From Ancylobacter lacus (GTDB lineage Bacteria; Pseudomonadota; Alphaproteobacteria; Rhizobiales; Xanthobacteraceae): DNA of 62,206 bases. Where the stretch lies: NCBI RefSeq assembly GCF_018390635.1, contig NZ_JAHBGE010000079.1:1-62206 (forward strand), given 5' to 3'. The notes below the pieces were generated by a model. It did not search any database, was not told the DNA's origin, and saw only the letters and a list, made by a program, of their open reading frames with translations. The position numbers and the translations under genes were made by a program. Shown here piece after piece: positions 9,203 through 19,027 of the stretch (position 1 is the first letter of the stretch; each line of letters begins with the position of its first letter).

Positions 9203-10687
9203 ATGACACTGCCATCTCTTGAGCGCGTCGAAATTAGGCCAAAAGCAGCCGGCACGCCCGCGAGCGTGCCGCCGGGCGTGCTGGGGCTTGGGGCTCTTAC
9301 CGCCGTCGTCATCGGGTCGATGATCGGGTCTGGCGTCTTCAATCTCCCGCAAAACCTCGCGGCCGGCGCCGGCCCGCTCGCCATCATCATCGGCTGGACG
9401 ATCAGCGGCATCGGCATTCTGGCTCTGGCCTTCGTCTACCAGGGTCTTTCCATCCGGAAGCCGGAGCTGAATTCGGGCCCATATGCCTACGCCAAGGCGG
9501 GGTTCGGACCCTTCGTCGGGTTCAACAGCGCCTGGGGCTACTGGCTCTCCGCATGGATCGGCAACGTCTCCTATGCGGTGGTGCTGTTCAGCGCCCTGTC
9601 CTACTTCTTCCCGCCGTTCGGCAACGGCAATACTTGGCAGGCGGTCATCGGAGCCTCAGCCGTCCTCTGGCTGATCCACAGCCTGATCCTCTCGGGCGTG
9701 AAGCAAGCCGCCTTCGCGAACGTCATCACCACGGTTGCGAAGATCGCGCCAATCGTCGTGTTCATCGCCCTTGCGATCGTCGCCTTCCGGCTGGACGTGT
9801 TCACGCTGGATTTCAACGGCCTCGCAACGCCCGGTCCCGGAACGATCCTCGATCAGGTCAAGAGCACTATGCTGATTACCCTTTGGGTCTTCATCGGCAT
9901 TGAAGGGGCGAGTGTCGTCTCCGGCCGTGCGCGCCGGCGCAAGGACATTGGCGTCGCCACGTTTGCCGGTTTCGTCACCACCCTGTTGATCTACGCGCTC
10001 GTGTCTCTGCTTTCTCTGGGCATCATCAGCCGGCCGGAACTCGCCGTCCTGAAGAACCCCTCAATGGCGGGCGTGCTCGAGCATGTCGTCGGCCCATGGG
10101 GGGCTGTGCTGATCAATGTCGCCCTCGTGGTTTCCGTCCTCGGTGCCTTTCTGGCCTGGACGCTGCTTGCGGCGGAAGTGCCCTATGCGGCCTCGCGCGA
10201 TGGGACGATGCCGCGGTTCTTCGGTTGGGAAAACAAGGCTGGAACGCCGGCCACGTCATTGTGGATCACCAACGGCCTGGTCCAGCTCTTCCTGATCCTG
10301 ACGCTGATCGCCAACAGCACCTATCTTTCGCTGCTCAACATCGCCTCGACAGCCATTCTGATCCCCTACACCTTTTCGGGCGCCTATGCGCTGAAACTGG
10401 CTATCTCGGGCGAAGCCTACAAGCCCGGCGAGCGCCGTGTCCGAGACATGATCGCGGGCGCCGTTGCCACGGTCTATGGCATCTGGCTCGTCTATGCCGC
10501 AGGGCCGACCTATCTGCTGATGGTCGCCATGCTCTATGCGCCCGGCATCGGCATCTATGTCTGGGCCCGGCGCGAGAGCGCCGAAAAAATCTTCACTCCC
10601 ATCGAGATCGCCATCGCCGTCGGGATCGCCATTGCCGCGATCACCGCCGCCTGTCTCATCTGGAACGGAAGTATCAGCCCCCTATGA
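9203..10687 (+). CDS. arcD: Arginine/ornithine antiporter
   Basis: This 494-residue membrane protein of the APC superfamily (basic amino acid antiporter subfamily) has about 12-13 helices. The first helix contains the amino-acid binding motif [14 protein letters not shown], where the GSG loop is typical. It would exchange external arginine for ornithine, feeding the arginine deiminase pathway encoded by the next three genes. I chose the ATG at 9203 because the upstream part of the open frame is arginine- and proline-rich and unlike the family. The stop codon overlaps the arcA start (ATGA), so the two are coupled. Confidence 0.88.
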   Translation: MTLPSLERVEIRPKAAGTPASVPPGVLGLGALTAVVIGSMIGSGVFNLPQNLAAGAGPLAIIIGWTISGIGILALAFVYQGLSIRKPELNSGPYAYAKAGFGPFVGFNSAWGYWLSAWIGNVSYAVVLFSALSYFFPPFGNGNTWQAVIGASAVLWLIHSLILSGVKQAAFANVITTVAKIAPIVVFIALAIVAFRLDVFTLDFNGLATPGPGTILDQVKSTMLITLWVFIGIEGASVVSGRARRRKDIGVATFAGFVTTLLIYALVSLLSLGIISRPELAVLKNPSMAGVLEHVVGPWGAVLINVALVVSVLGAFLAWTLLAAEVPYAASRDGTMPRFFGWENKAGTPATSLWITNGLVQLFLILTLIANSTYLSLLNIASTAILIPYTFSGAYALKLAISGEAYKPGERRVRDMIAGAVATVYGIWLVYAAGPTYLLMVAMLYAPGIGIYVWARRESAEKIFTPIEIAIAVGIAIAAITAACLIWNGSISPL

Positions 10688-11922
10688 ACGCGATCGCCAC
10701 GACCCAGATCGGCGCCTATTCCGAGGTCGGCAAGCTGCGGGAAGTCCTCGTCCACCGCCCCGACCTCAGCCTGCAACGACTGACGCCCGACAACTGCAAG
10801 GCCCTGCTGTTCGACGATGTCCTGTGGGTGAAGAAGGCCCGACAGGAGCACGACGTCTTCGTCGATGCGCTGCGCGAGCGCGGGGTCGGCGTGATAGATC
10901 AGGGCCAGTTGCTGGCGGACATCGTTGCCATTCCAGCGGCGCGCCAATGGCTGCTCGATCGCCGCGTCAGCGCGGAGACGGTTGGCACGGATCTGGTCGA
11001 CGAAATGCGGGGCTGGCTGGATGGGATGTCTGCCACGGAACTCGCTCGCCTCCTCGTCGGCGGCGTGGCGCGCGCCGAACTGGCGTTCAAGCCGGCCGGC
11101 CTCGCCGGGCGGACCCTGGCGCCGCAAGATTTCGTGCTGCCGCCTTTGCCCAACCAGTTGTTCACCCGCGACAGCTCCTGCTGGATCTACGGGGGCGTCA
11201 CCATCAACGCCATGTATTGGCCGGCGCGCCGCCCGGAAGCACTCAACCTCGCGGCGATCTACACGTTTCACCCGCGCTTCGCGGACGCGACCTTTGAAAC
11301 ATGGTGGGACGGTTCCGACGCCGCCCCCGGCATCGCGACGCTGGAGGGCGGCGACGTTATGCCGCTTGCCGACGGCCTCGTGCTGATCGGCATGGGTGAG
11401 CGCACCACACCGCAGGCGGTCTCCATGCTGGCCGCTCGGCTGTTCGCCGCCGGCACGGCAACGCGCGTACTTGCCGCGCTGATGCCGCGCGACCGCTCGT
11501 TCATGCATCTCGACACCATCTTCACCTTCTGCGATCGCAATCTGGTGACGGTCTATCCGCCAATCGTCGACCGCATCCGGACGTTTTCCCTGCGGCCCGG
11601 CGATAAAGCCGGTGTTCTGGACATCGTGGAGGAAACCGGGCCCTTCATCGATGTCGTGAAGCAGGCCCTGGGGCTCGATGAACTGCGGGTCATTGCGACT
11701 GGCGGCGATGGTTACGAAGCTGAGCGCGAGCAATGGGACGACGGCAACAACCTGCTCGCCATCGAGCCCGGTCTGGTCATCGGCTACGACCGCAACGTGT
11801 ACACCAATACCTTGCTTCGGCATGCGGGCGTTGAAGTGATCACCATAGAAAGCTCCGAGCTGGGCCGTGGCCGGGGGGGAAGCCATTGCATGTCCTGCCC
11901 GATCAGCCGCGATGCTCTCTAG
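10684..11922 (+). CDS. arcA: Arginine deiminase
   Basis: This 412-residue enzyme hydrolyses arginine to citrulline and ammonia, the first step of the ADI pathway. Family motifs are [12 protein letters not shown] at the N-terminus, [20 protein letters not shown], the catalytic histidine in HLDTIFTF, and the catalytic cysteine in [13 protein letters not shown] near the C-terminus. The length matches the family. It overlaps arcD by 4 bp and is followed after 15 bp by arcB with a good AGAGAAGG site. The pathway produces ATP without respiration and ammonia that can buffer acid. Confidence 0.95.
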   Translation: MNAIATTQIGAYSEVGKLREVLVHRPDLSLQRLTPDNCKALLFDDVLWVKKARQEHDVFVDALRERGVGVIDQGQLLADIVAIPAARQWLLDRRVSAETVGTDLVDEMRGWLDGMSATELARLLVGGVARAELAFKPAGLAGRTLAPQDFVLPPLPNQLFTRDSSCWIYGGVTINAMYWPARRPEALNLAAIYTFHPRFADATFETWWDGSDAAPGIATLEGGDVMPLADGLVLIGMGERTTPQAVSMLAARLFAAGTATRVLAALMPRDRSFMHLDTIFTFCDRNLVTVYPPIVDRIRTFSLRPGDKAGVLDIVEETGPFIDVVKQALGLDELRVIATGGDGYEAEREQWDDGNNLLAIEPGLVIGYDRNVYTNTLLRHAGVEVITIESSELGRGRGGSHCMSCPISRDAL

Positions 11923-11937
11923 AGAGAAGGTCGATCC

Positions 11938-12939
11938 ATGCCCCTCAATCTGCACGCCCGCAGCGTCCTGACGCTTGATGACTTCAGCCCCGGTGAGATC
12001 CGCTTCCTCCTACAATTGGCCAGCCAACTCAAGGCGGCCAAGGCAGCGGGGACGGAGCAGCGAAGGCTGGAGCGGCGAAACATCGCCCTCATCTTTGAAA
12101 AGGACTCGACCCGCACGCGCAGCGGCTTCGAGGTTGCGGCCTATGATCAAGGGGCGCATGTCACCTTCATCGGACCGAGCGGCAGTCACATCGGCCGCAC
12201 GGAGACGATCAAGGACACCGCTCGCGTGCTCGGTCGCATGTACGACGCCATCGAGTATCGCGGCTTCGACCAGTCGGTCGTCGAGGCTTTGGCGAAATAC
12301 GCCGGAGTACCGGTCTATAACGGCCTCACCAATCAGTCGCACCCGACGCAGGTGCTTGCCGACTTCATGACCATGCGCGAATTCACGCACAAGCATCTGT
12401 CCGACATGGTGCTGGCCTTCATGGGCGATGGTCAGGACAATGTGGCGATGTCGCTGGCCATCGGCGCCGCGAAAGTTGGCATGGACATGCGCATCGCCGC
12501 GCCACGCAGCCGGTGGCCCAAAGCGGGCTTCATCGCCCATGTGGAGGCTCTGTCCAGAGATACGGGCGCCAAGCTGACGGTGACCGAGACCGTGGGCGAT
12601 GCGGTCAAGGGTGCCGATTTTCTTTACACCGACGTCTGGTTGTCCATGGGGGAAGATGAGGCGGAATGGGGCAAGCGCATCGAGTTGCTCGCGCCCTACC
12701 GCGTCACCCGCGACGTAATGGCGGCAAGCGGTAATCCCTACGTCAAGTTCATGCATTGCCTGCCGTCTTTCCACAACGCGGAGACCAGCGCCGGTGCCGA
12801 TATCCAGAAGCGGTTCGGCATCGACTGCATGGAAGTCACCGAGGAGGTGTTCGAGTCCCCGGCCTCCATTGTCTTCGACCAGGCTGAGAACCGGATGCAC
12901 TCCATCAAGGCGATCCTCATCGCCACCATCGGAGGCTGA
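11938..12939 (+). CDS. arcB: Ornithine carbamoyltransferase, catabolic
   Basis: The 333-residue enzyme cleaves citrulline with phosphate to ornithine and carbamoyl phosphate. The carbamoyl-phosphate motif STRTR occurs in [14 protein letters not shown], the HPTQ motif in [13 protein letters not shown], and the active-site HCLP loop in [10 protein letters not shown]. Its place between arcA and arcC argues for the catabolic role rather than arginine biosynthesis (argF), although the reaction is the same. The tail [14 protein letters not shown] is family-like. Confidence 0.94.
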   Translation: MPLNLHARSVLTLDDFSPGEIRFLLQLASQLKAAKAAGTEQRRLERRNIALIFEKDSTRTRSGFEVAAYDQGAHVTFIGPSGSHIGRTETIKDTARVLGRMYDAIEYRGFDQSVVEALAKYAGVPVYNGLTNQSHPTQVLADFMTMREFTHKHLSDMVLAFMGDGQDNVAMSLAIGAAKVGMDMRIAAPRSRWPKAGFIAHVEALSRDTGAKLTVTETVGDAVKGADFLYTDVWLSMGEDEAEWGKRIELLAPYRVTRDVMAASGNPYVKFMHCLPSFHNAETSAGADIQKRFGIDCMEVTEEVFESPASIVFDQAENRMHSIKAILIATIGG

Positions 12940-12942
12940 GCG

Positions 12943-13878
12943 GTGCGATTGGTTGTGGCACTTGGCGGAAATGCACTGCTCAAGCGGGGTGAGCCGATGA
13001 CTGCCGCCGCCCAGCGCGCCAATGTGGGCCGCGCTGCGACGTCATTGGCGGCGGTGATTGCTGCGGGCCACCACGTGTTGATTACCCATGGTAATGGCCC
13101 ACAGGTGGGGCTGATTGCGCTTCAGGCGGCCGCCGGCCCCGCGGACGGGGCCTATCCGCTCGACATTCTCGGCGCGGAAAGCGAGGGGATGATCGGCTAC
13201 CTGATCGAGCAGGAGCTGGGCAACCGGCTCGGTAGCGGCGCGCGGCTCGCCACCCTGCTCACGCAGACCCGCGTCGATCCCGCCGATCCGGCCTTCCATG
13301 CGCCCAGCAAGCCCATCGGCCCGCTCTATGACGGCGCCGCCATGCAGCGCCTGAAGGCGGAGCGGGGCTGGGCGTTCAAGCCTGAAAACGGCACGTGGCG
13401 GCGCGTTGTCGCCTCTCCCGAGCCGCTGGAAATTCTTGAGATCAAAGTCATCGCGATGTTGCTGGAAAGCGATGTCACCGTCATCTGCGCCGGCGGCGGC
13501 GGCATCCCCGTGGTCGCGCGCGCCGATGGCAGTCTGGCGGGTGTCGAGGCCGTTATCGACAAGGATCGCGCCAGCGCCCTGATTGCCCGTCAGCTATCGG
13601 CCGACAGGCTTTTGCTACTGACCGACGTGGACGCCGTCTATCTCGACTTCGGCACGCCGCAGGCCCGGTCGATCGTGCGCGCCGGCGCCGCCTCACTGTC
13701 GGCAGGCGCGTTTGCTGCCGGCTCTATGCGCCCGAAGATCGAGGCGGCGACGCAATTCGCGGCCCTGACCGGCCATCCCGCGGCCATCGGCCGGCTCGAA
13801 GACGCCATGGCCATGCTCGAGGGAAATGCCGGGACGCTCATCTTGCCCGGCGCGCTGGATGTTCAGTATCGCGACTGA
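12943..13878 (+). CDS. arcC: Carbamate kinase
   Basis: The 311-residue kinase makes ATP from ADP and carbamoyl phosphate, the energy-yielding last step of the ADI pathway. Motifs are VVALGGNALLKRGEPM at the N-terminus, LITHGNGPQVGL, and the IDKDRAS and LLTDVDAVY segments of the amino-acid-kinase fold. It starts with GTG at 12943, supported by GGAGG just upstream and only 3 bp after the arcB stop. It completes arcDABC. No regulator gene (ArgR or ArcR) lies next to the operon. Confidence 0.94.
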   Translation: MRLVVALGGNALLKRGEPMTAAAQRANVGRAATSLAAVIAAGHHVLITHGNGPQVGLIALQAAAGPADGAYPLDILGAESEGMIGYLIEQELGNRLGSGARLATLLTQTRVDPADPAFHAPSKPIGPLYDGAAMQRLKAERGWAFKPENGTWRRVVASPEPLEILEIKVIAMLLESDVTVICAGGGGIPVVARADGSLAGVEAVIDKDRASALIARQLSADRLLLLTDVDAVYLDFGTPQARSIVRAGAASLSAGAFAAGSMRPKIEAATQFAALTGHPAAIGRLEDAMAMLEGNAGTLILPGALDVQYRD

Positions 13879-13963
13879 ACGCCCTCGGCACTCATGGCGT
13901 GAACCGAACCGGCAGCCGACTGGCCGGGATAATCCCGCCATGCTCGATGGCGCCTTTGGGAGC

Positions 13964-13991
13964 GGCTGGGTCCGCGAGCGCGGGCCCAGCC
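13964..13991. terminator. Strong hairpin between convergent arcC and PRC-barrel genes
   Basis: GGCTGGGTCCGC (13964-13975) pairs with GCGGGCCCAGCC (13980-13991) around a GAGC tetraloop, a 12-bp stem with one G-U pair. It sits between two convergent genes and could serve both strands. There is no T-run on either side. Confidence 0.45.
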
Positions 13992-14002
13992 TGGACGCCA
14001 CA

Positions 14003-14395
14003 TCAATAGGTGTAGGTGTAGTCCGGCAGAGCCTTGAGCGAATCCTTAGTCGCGCCGTGCAGGGTGATACGCCCACCCACCACCTCGAGCGAGGACGCAG
14101 GCACCACCACATAGTGCTTGCCCATGCCGAGAAAGCCACCGACCGAAACGACGGCGAACGGAACGCCGTCCTTCGAGGTTACGATAAGGTCATCAATCTT
14201 GCCGATGTCTTCCTTTGCGTCATTGTAGACCGTGCTACCGACAACCTTGCTCGACCGATAGCCCGTGGCCAGGGTCAGAGAGCTAATCTCCGTCAGCGAA
14301 ACGGTCTGCTTGGCGCCCTGCGCCATTGCGGGTGTGATGGCTGCCGAAGCCAGCATGACGAGAGTTCCGGCAACGAAAGCGGCTGAGCGTGTCAT
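14003..14395 (-). CDS. Periplasmic PRC-barrel domain protein
   Basis: The 130-residue product has a clear signal peptide (about residues 1-26, ending AMA-Q). It then has one PRC-barrel domain: SSKVVGSTVYNDAKEDIGKIDDLIV is the characteristic start, followed by SVGGFLGMGKHYVVVP. Exported PRC-barrel proteins of this size are common in Hyphomicrobiales, often near stress genes, and their molecular role is poorly defined. It stands alone on the minus strand, convergent with arcC, with its promoter in the 370-bp gap before the BON gene. Confidence 0.8.
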   Translation of the reverse strand: MTRSAAFVAGTLVMLASAAITPAMAQGAKQTVSLTEISSLTLATGYRSSKVVGSTVYNDAKEDIGKIDDLIVTSKDGVPFAVVSVGGFLGMGKHYVVVPASSLEVVGGRITLHGATKDSLKALPDYTYTY

Positions 14396-14765
14396 GGAAT
14401 ATCCTTCAACTGAATAGGATTGAAAGATGAAAACTCAGATGTCGGAAAAAACCGTCATCAGGCTCGCGGTTTAGCAATCCAGGAGATGCTATCGAGATAA
14501 GCATTCTGCAGTGCCGAAGCATCTAAGGCCGCTTGTCTCTGAAGCTACATGAAAAATATCGATTCCTGTGCGAGTGTGGCAGGATCGGAAAATACTCAGG
14601 GTGGATCTATTGGATGTCTATAGACGCCCTTTGCCGGGAAATTCGGCGGTGAGCGGCTGGGCAGAGTAGATTCCGAGGCTGTTCATTGGCCGTTGCCAAC
14701 CATAGCCGTTGGTGCTCATGACGCCATGTGACGTCATTCCAATGAGCCGAGCTCGGGAGAAAGAC
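14396..14765. other. Intergenic region, divergent promoters
   Basis: The 370 bp lie between the leftward PRC-barrel gene and the rightward BON gene. No credible gene is visible. A palindromic TGACGTCA (about 14730) lies about 36 bp before the BON start and could be a regulator site, but nothing else supports it. The region is noticeably more AT-rich than its surroundings. Confidence 0.4.
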
Positions 14766-15413
14766 ATGTCGAACGATAAAGCACTGAAGCAGACCGTCCT
14801 CGACGAACTGCAGTGGGAGCCGAGCGTCAATGCCGCGCATATCGGCGTGACAGCGAAGGATGGCGTCGTCACGCTGATGGGGCACGTCGAGAACTATGCT
14901 GAGAAAGCCGCTGCCGAGAAGGCCGCGCGGCGGGTGAATGATGTCAAGGCCGTCGCCGAGGAGATCGAAGTTCGGCTGCCGTTCAGCGTCAAGCATGGCG
15001 ACGATGACATCGCTTCTGCGGCCGTCAATCGCCTGCGGTGGGATTCTTCCGTGCCCGAAGGCGCCGTAAAGACGAAGGTTGAGAAAGGCTGGGTCACGCT
15101 TACCGGCGAAGTCGACTGGCATTATCAGCAGGAGGCGGCCGTGAACGACATTCGTGGGCTCTGGGGTGTGATTGGCGTGTCCAACCAGATCACCATCAAG
15201 CCCAGCCCGAATACGTCGACCATCCGGGAGAACATCATCAAGGCACTGGACCGGTCGTGGTTTGATCCCGCAGCTATCGACGTGACGGCCCAGGGCGGCA
15301 ATGTGAAGCTCACCGGCCGTGTCAATTCCTGGTACGAGCGCGAGGAAGCGAACGCGGCAGCCTGGGCGGCGCCGGGCACGACATCGGTCGAGAACACTAT
15401 CTCCGTCGCTTGA
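14766..15413 (+). CDS. Triple BON-domain protein (OsmY-like, cytoplasmic)
   Basis: The 215-residue protein consists of three successive BON domains at about residues 3-70, 75-142 and 145-213. Each shows the pattern of a helix, then VTAKDGVVTLMGHVE-type strand and AAARRVNDVKAVAEEI-type helix. It has no signal peptide, unlike E. coli OsmY. BON domains bind membranes or lipids, and such triple-BON proteins are usually induced by stress. GGGAGAAAG directly precedes the ATG at 14766. Repeat domains in tandem suggest internal duplication. It is followed by a perfect hairpin. Confidence 0.8.
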   Translation: MSNDKALKQTVLDELQWEPSVNAAHIGVTAKDGVVTLMGHVENYAEKAAAEKAARRVNDVKAVAEEIEVRLPFSVKHGDDDIASAAVNRLRWDSSVPEGAVKTKVEKGWVTLTGEVDWHYQQEAAVNDIRGLWGVIGVSNQITIKPSPNTSTIRENIIKALDRSWFDPAAIDVTAQGGNVKLTGRVNSWYEREEANAAAWAAPGTTSVENTISVA

Positions 15414-15479
15414 TCATAGCAGCGGCCTCGGCGTTTGACCGAGCCTGAGCGGGTTCGCTCGATTACCGCACGGGCTTTA

Positions 15480-15514
15480 CCAAGGGCCGATGAGCGAAAC
15501 TCATCGGCCCTTGG
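15480..15514 (+). terminator. Perfect 15-bp hairpin after the BON gene
   Basis: CCAAGGGCCGATGAG (15480-15494) and CTCATCGGCCCTTGG (15500-15514) are exact reverse complements with a CGAAA loop, 66 bp after the stop codon. The stem is the most regular hairpin seen in this part of the window, but it has no T-run. It may terminate on both strands or protect the mRNA end. Confidence 0.6.
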
Positions 15515-15665
15515 TATCAGGCGGACGACCGCCATGAGTATCTTCCGAAGCTGATGCGACGCTCGGCCGGCCTATAAGCTGCTGTGCAGTCAGCCGCCCG
15601 CCGATGGGGTGCATAGCCCGGGGAGGCAACGCGCCGGCCGTGTACTGGCAGGCCAGGAGAGCAAC

Positions 15666-16403
15666 ATGAAAGAACCCGACATCATCGAAGCGTCCGGCAC
15701 CGCAGCGGGCGTCCTTCGGTCGCTCTCGCATCCACACCGCCGTACGCTGGAGATGACGTTCCATCATCCCCTGGCACATAATCTCGAATGGCGCGACGTC
15801 GTCGCCTTGATCGCCGACATTGGTGAAGTCGAGGAGAAGGCAAGCAATGAGTTTGTCTTCGAGGTTGCCGACCACCGGCATATCATGCGCAAGCCCCACA
15901 CCAAGAATCTGACGACGTCCGAGGTGATGGAGGTTCGCCACTTCCTGGAGCGGGCCGGTCTGTCCCCCAAGCCTGTGCCCGAGGCGAACGCCCCGTCTGC
16001 TCCGTCGGCCCCGGCGCTGCTGATCGCGGTTGATCATCACGAGGTGCAGATCTTCCATGTCGATGTCTCTTCCGACGACATCTCCCTGCATGCCACCTTG
16101 CCGCACGATTCGCAGAACCTCCCGCGCCATCTCCACAACGAACAATCGGGAGAACAGGAGCCGCGAGCGCCGGACGATCCGGACTTTTATGAATCGATCG
16201 CGACGGCCATCGCCTTGGGCGGCAACATCGTCATCGTCGGCCATGGAGCCGGCAACGGAAATGCCGCGCATCATCTGGCCGCGCATCTCAAGAATCACCA
16301 CGTCGAGACCTATCGACGTATCGTCGGTGAGCTGACAGCGGATCTCTCGTACATCACCCCGCCGCAGCTTCTCAATCTCGCACGACAGTCCTTGCGGTCA
16401 TGA
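15666..16403 (+). CDS. Two-domain protein: HicA-like N-terminus and possible eRF1-like C-terminus
   Basis: The 245-residue product starts at 15666 behind a CAGGAGAG site. Residues about 30-95 (LEWRDVVALIADIGEVEEKASNEF, then HIMRKPHTKNLTTSEVMEVRHFLERAG) resemble the small RNA-binding fold of HicA mRNA interferases. Residues about 117-243 begin ALLIAVDHHEVQIFHVD and contain GGNIVIVGHGAGNGNAA, resembling the C-terminal part of eRF1/Dom34-type ribosome-associated proteins found in some bacteria. The two parts are joined by a proline-rich linker (PEANAPSAPSAPA). A role in RNA or ribosome quality control is an inference. It overlaps nnr by 4 bp (ATGA), so translation is coupled. Confidence 0.5.
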   Translation: MKEPDIIEASGTAAGVLRSLSHPHRRTLEMTFHHPLAHNLEWRDVVALIADIGEVEEKASNEFVFEVADHRHIMRKPHTKNLTTSEVMEVRHFLERAGLSPKPVPEANAPSAPSAPALLIAVDHHEVQIFHVDVSSDDISLHATLPHDSQNLPRHLHNEQSGEQEPRAPDDPDFYESIATAIALGGNIVIVGHGAGNGNAAHHLAAHLKNHHVETYRRIVGELTADLSYITPPQLLNLARQSLRS

Positions 16404-17980
16404 ACACCGGCATCGCGGCGAGCCTGGCGTTGCCCGACGTCTCTGCCGCTCTGGGGCACGAGCGAACCGACGCGGCGACATTCGGTTCGCCATCGGCTTT
16501 GCTCGATGTCCGACAGATGGGCGAGGTCGATCGCCTGACCATCGCCGCCGGAACCTCGGGTATCGTGCTCATGGAGAATGCTGGCGCTTCGGTTGCCTGC
16601 GCGATCATCGACCGGTTTCTGCCGTGCAGCGTCACCGTTCTCTGTGGTCCCGGCAACAATGGCGGCGACGGTTTTGTGGCTGCCCGCCATCTCGTTGATG
16701 CCGGCTGGACCGTGCGCCTGGCGCTGCTCGGGTCGCGCGGCGCCTTGAAGGGCGAAGCGCACCATCATGCGGAGCGCTGGAGCGGGCCGGTGGAGCCGCT
16801 GACGCCGGCCGCGCTCATCGGAGCGGAACTGATTGTGGATGCGCTCTTTGGGGCCGGGCTGAGCCGGGCGCTGGATGGAGCGGCGGCCGAAACGTTGGCC
16901 GCGGCATCCCAACGAGGGTTGCTTATCGTCGCCATCGACATGCCGAGCGGTGTGATGGGGGATACGGGCGAGGCTCTCGGCGCCGTCGCGGCCCATCTCA
17001 CCGTCACCTTCTTCCGAAAGAAGCCGGGACACCTCCTGCAGCCCGGCCGGTCACTGTGCAGCGAGGTCGTGGTGGCTGATATCGGCACGCCGCCATCGGT
17101 TCTGGCGACCATCGCGCCCGCCACGTTTGAAAACGGCCCGGCTCTCTGGCTAGCGCAACTTCCGCGGCCGACCGAGGGTGGCAACAAATACACGCGCGGT
17201 CACGCGCTGATTTCCGGCGGCTATCCGATGACGGGCGCCGCCCGCATGGCGGCGCGCGCCGCTGCACGGGCCGGCGCCGGCCTGACAACAATTGCCGTGC
17301 CCGAGATCGCATTGCCGATCTATGCGGCCGCGCTGACCAGCATAATGGTCAGCCCCATCGCCGTTCCGGAACAATTTGCGCAGCTGCTCAACGACGTTCG
17401 TGTCTCCGCTTTCTTGCTAGGCCCGGGTGCGGGCGTGGGCGAGGCGACCCGTGGCCGGGCGCTTGCCATGCTGTCTACCGGCCGCGCCACGGTGCTCGAC
17501 GCGGATGCCCTCACCTGTTTTCAGGATGATCCTCTGGCGCTGGATCATGCCATCGCTGGCCCCTGCGTACTGACGCCCCACGACGGTGAATTCGCGCGCC
17601 TGTTCGACACGGACGGCGACAAGCTCTCGCGCACGCGTGCCGCTGCCCGCCGCTGCGGTGCGGTCGTCGTTCTGAAGGGCACCGATACCGTGGTCGCCGC
17701 TCCGGATGGCCGGGCCATCATCAATGCGAACGCCCCGCCAACCCTCGCAACGGCCGGCGCCGGCGATGTCCTCAGCGGCATCGTATTGGGGCTGCTGGCG
17801 CAGGGCATGGCGCCGTTTCCGGCGGCCGCCGCGGCCGTCTGGCTGCACGGAGCGGCCGCAAGCGCGTTTGGTCATGGCCTCCTTGCGGAAGACTTGCCGG
17901 ATCTTCTGCCGCGCGTGTTCCAGCGGCTGCGTCACACGTTGGACGCCGAAGGGAATGCACTGTGCAAGCAATGGTCCTGA
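16400..17980 (+). CDS. nnr: Bifunctional NAD(P)HX epimerase / ADP-dependent NAD(P)HX dehydratase
   Basis: The 526-residue fusion repairs hydrated, inactive NADH and NADPH. The N-terminal YjeF domain (about residues 35-240) has MENAGASVA and the GPGNNGGDGFVAARHL motif. The C-terminal ribokinase-like dehydratase (about residues 255-515) has GGYPMTGAARMAARAA, LTPHDGEFARLF, VLKGTDTV and the catalytic GAGDVLSG. The length is normal. The ATG overlaps the previous stop (ATGA), and the next gene, an alcohol dehydrogenase, overlaps its 3' end. Repair of damaged NAD(P)H fits a locus rich in NAD(P)H enzymes, including transhydrogenase. Confidence 0.92.
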   Translation: MNTGIAASLALPDVSAALGHERTDAATFGSPSALLDVRQMGEVDRLTIAAGTSGIVLMENAGASVACAIIDRFLPCSVTVLCGPGNNGGDGFVAARHLVDAGWTVRLALLGSRGALKGEAHHHAERWSGPVEPLTPAALIGAELIVDALFGAGLSRALDGAAAETLAAASQRGLLIVAIDMPSGVMGDTGEALGAVAAHLTVTFFRKKPGHLLQPGRSLCSEVVVADIGTPPSVLATIAPATFENGPALWLAQLPRPTEGGNKYTRGHALISGGYPMTGAARMAARAAARAGAGLTTIAVPEIALPIYAAALTSIMVSPIAVPEQFAQLLNDVRVSAFLLGPGAGVGEATRGRALAMLSTGRATVLDADALTCFQDDPLALDHAIAGPCVLTPHDGEFARLFDTDGDKLSRTRAAARRCGAVVVLKGTDTVVAAPDGRAIINANAPPTLATAGAGDVLSGIVLGLLAQGMAPFPAAAAAVWLHGAAASAFGHGLLAEDLPDLLPRVFQRLRHTLDAEGNALCKQWS

Positions 17981-18945
17981 AGGCGCTGCGGACCCCTCTT
18001 GAGTGGACCACTCTGCCGGATCGACAACCTGGACCGGGACAAATCCGCGTCAAGGTGTCCGCCTGCGGCGTCTGCCGGACAGATCTGCACGTGATTGACG
18101 GCGACCTGCCAGATCCTCAGCTGCCGATCATTCCGGGGCACGAGATCGTCGGCCGGATCGATGCCATCGGCTCCGGCGTGGACGGACTGAAAATGGGAGA
18201 CCGCGTCGGCATCCCGTGGCTTGGCCACACCTGCGGAACCTGCCCCTATTGCCGCATGCAGCGGGAGAACCTCTGCGACCATCCCGAGTTCACCGGGTTC
18301 ACCCGAGACGGCGGCTTCGCAACGGCGACGATCGCCGATGCACGCTTCGCATTTACGCTGGGCGAAGCGGGCAGCGATGTGTCGCTGGCACCTCTGCTGT
18401 GCGCCGGGCTGATCGGCTGGCGGTCGCTGGTCATCGCCGGCGCGGGCAAGAAGCTGGGCCTCTACGGCTTTGGCGCAGCGGCCCATATCATCGCGCAGGT
18501 CGCATTATGGCAGGGGCGGAGCATCTTTGCCTTCACCAAGCCGGGCGATACGGTCACGCAGGACTTCGCCCGCTCGCTGGGAGCCATCTGGGCCGGCGGG
18601 TCGGATGAGGCTCCGCCCGAGTTGCTCGATGCGGCCATCATCTTTGCAACCGTGGGGGCTCTCGTTCCGCTGGGGCTAAGGGCCGTCCGCAAGGGCGGGA
18701 CCGTGGTGTGCGCGGGGATCCATATGAGCGATCTCCCGAGCTTCCCCTATGGGCTGCTCTGGGAGGAGCGCCAGCTCCTGTCTGTGGCCAATCTCACCCG
18801 GCAGGACGGCATCGATTTCCTCCGCCAGGTTCCGGACATGGGCATCGTCACGCACACCACCACCTATCGCCTCGAAGAGGCCAATCAGGCGCTGGCCGAT
18901 CTGCGCGCCGGCCGTTTCGACGGCGCCGCCGTGCTGGTGCCCTGA
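17962..18945 (+). CDS. Zinc-dependent alcohol dehydrogenase, second copy
   Basis: The 327-residue medium-chain dehydrogenase has catalytic zinc ligands in ACGVCRTDLH and PGHE, and a structural zinc site CGTCPYCRMQRENLC with four cysteines. The Rossmann motif (YGFGAAAHI) is weaker than in the copy at 3244. It matches a shorter subfamily (zinc-binding ADH, about 330 residues) often found in stress loci of Alphaproteobacteria. A GTG at 17962 or an ATG at 17971 could start it; both overlap the end of nnr, so it is translationally coupled. The substrate is unknown. An aldehyde-reducing or fermentative role is inference. Confidence 0.83.
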   Translation: MQAMVLKALRTPLEWTTLPDRQPGPGQIRVKVSACGVCRTDLHVIDGDLPDPQLPIIPGHEIVGRIDAIGSGVDGLKMGDRVGIPWLGHTCGTCPYCRMQRENLCDHPEFTGFTRDGGFATATIADARFAFTLGEAGSDVSLAPLLCAGLIGWRSLVIAGAGKKLGLYGFGAAAHIIAQVALWQGRSIFAFTKPGDTVTQDFARSLGAIWAGGSDEAPPELLDAAIIFATVGALVPLGLRAVRKGGTVVCAGIHMSDLPSFPYGLLWEERQLLSVANLTRQDGIDFLRQVPDMGIVTHTTTYRLEEANQALADLRAGRFDGAAVLVP

Positions 18946-19027
18946 ACCGACCTTGCGATCCGGCTCCAAAGCCAGCTTGCGTAAAGCCGCCTGTGACGTG
19001 TCCAAAGGTCATCGGAGTGTCAGCAAC

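Noticed and set aside
10555..11955. Open frame of 466 codons on the minus strand
   Set aside because: Antisense to arcA, whose catalytic motifs are intact.
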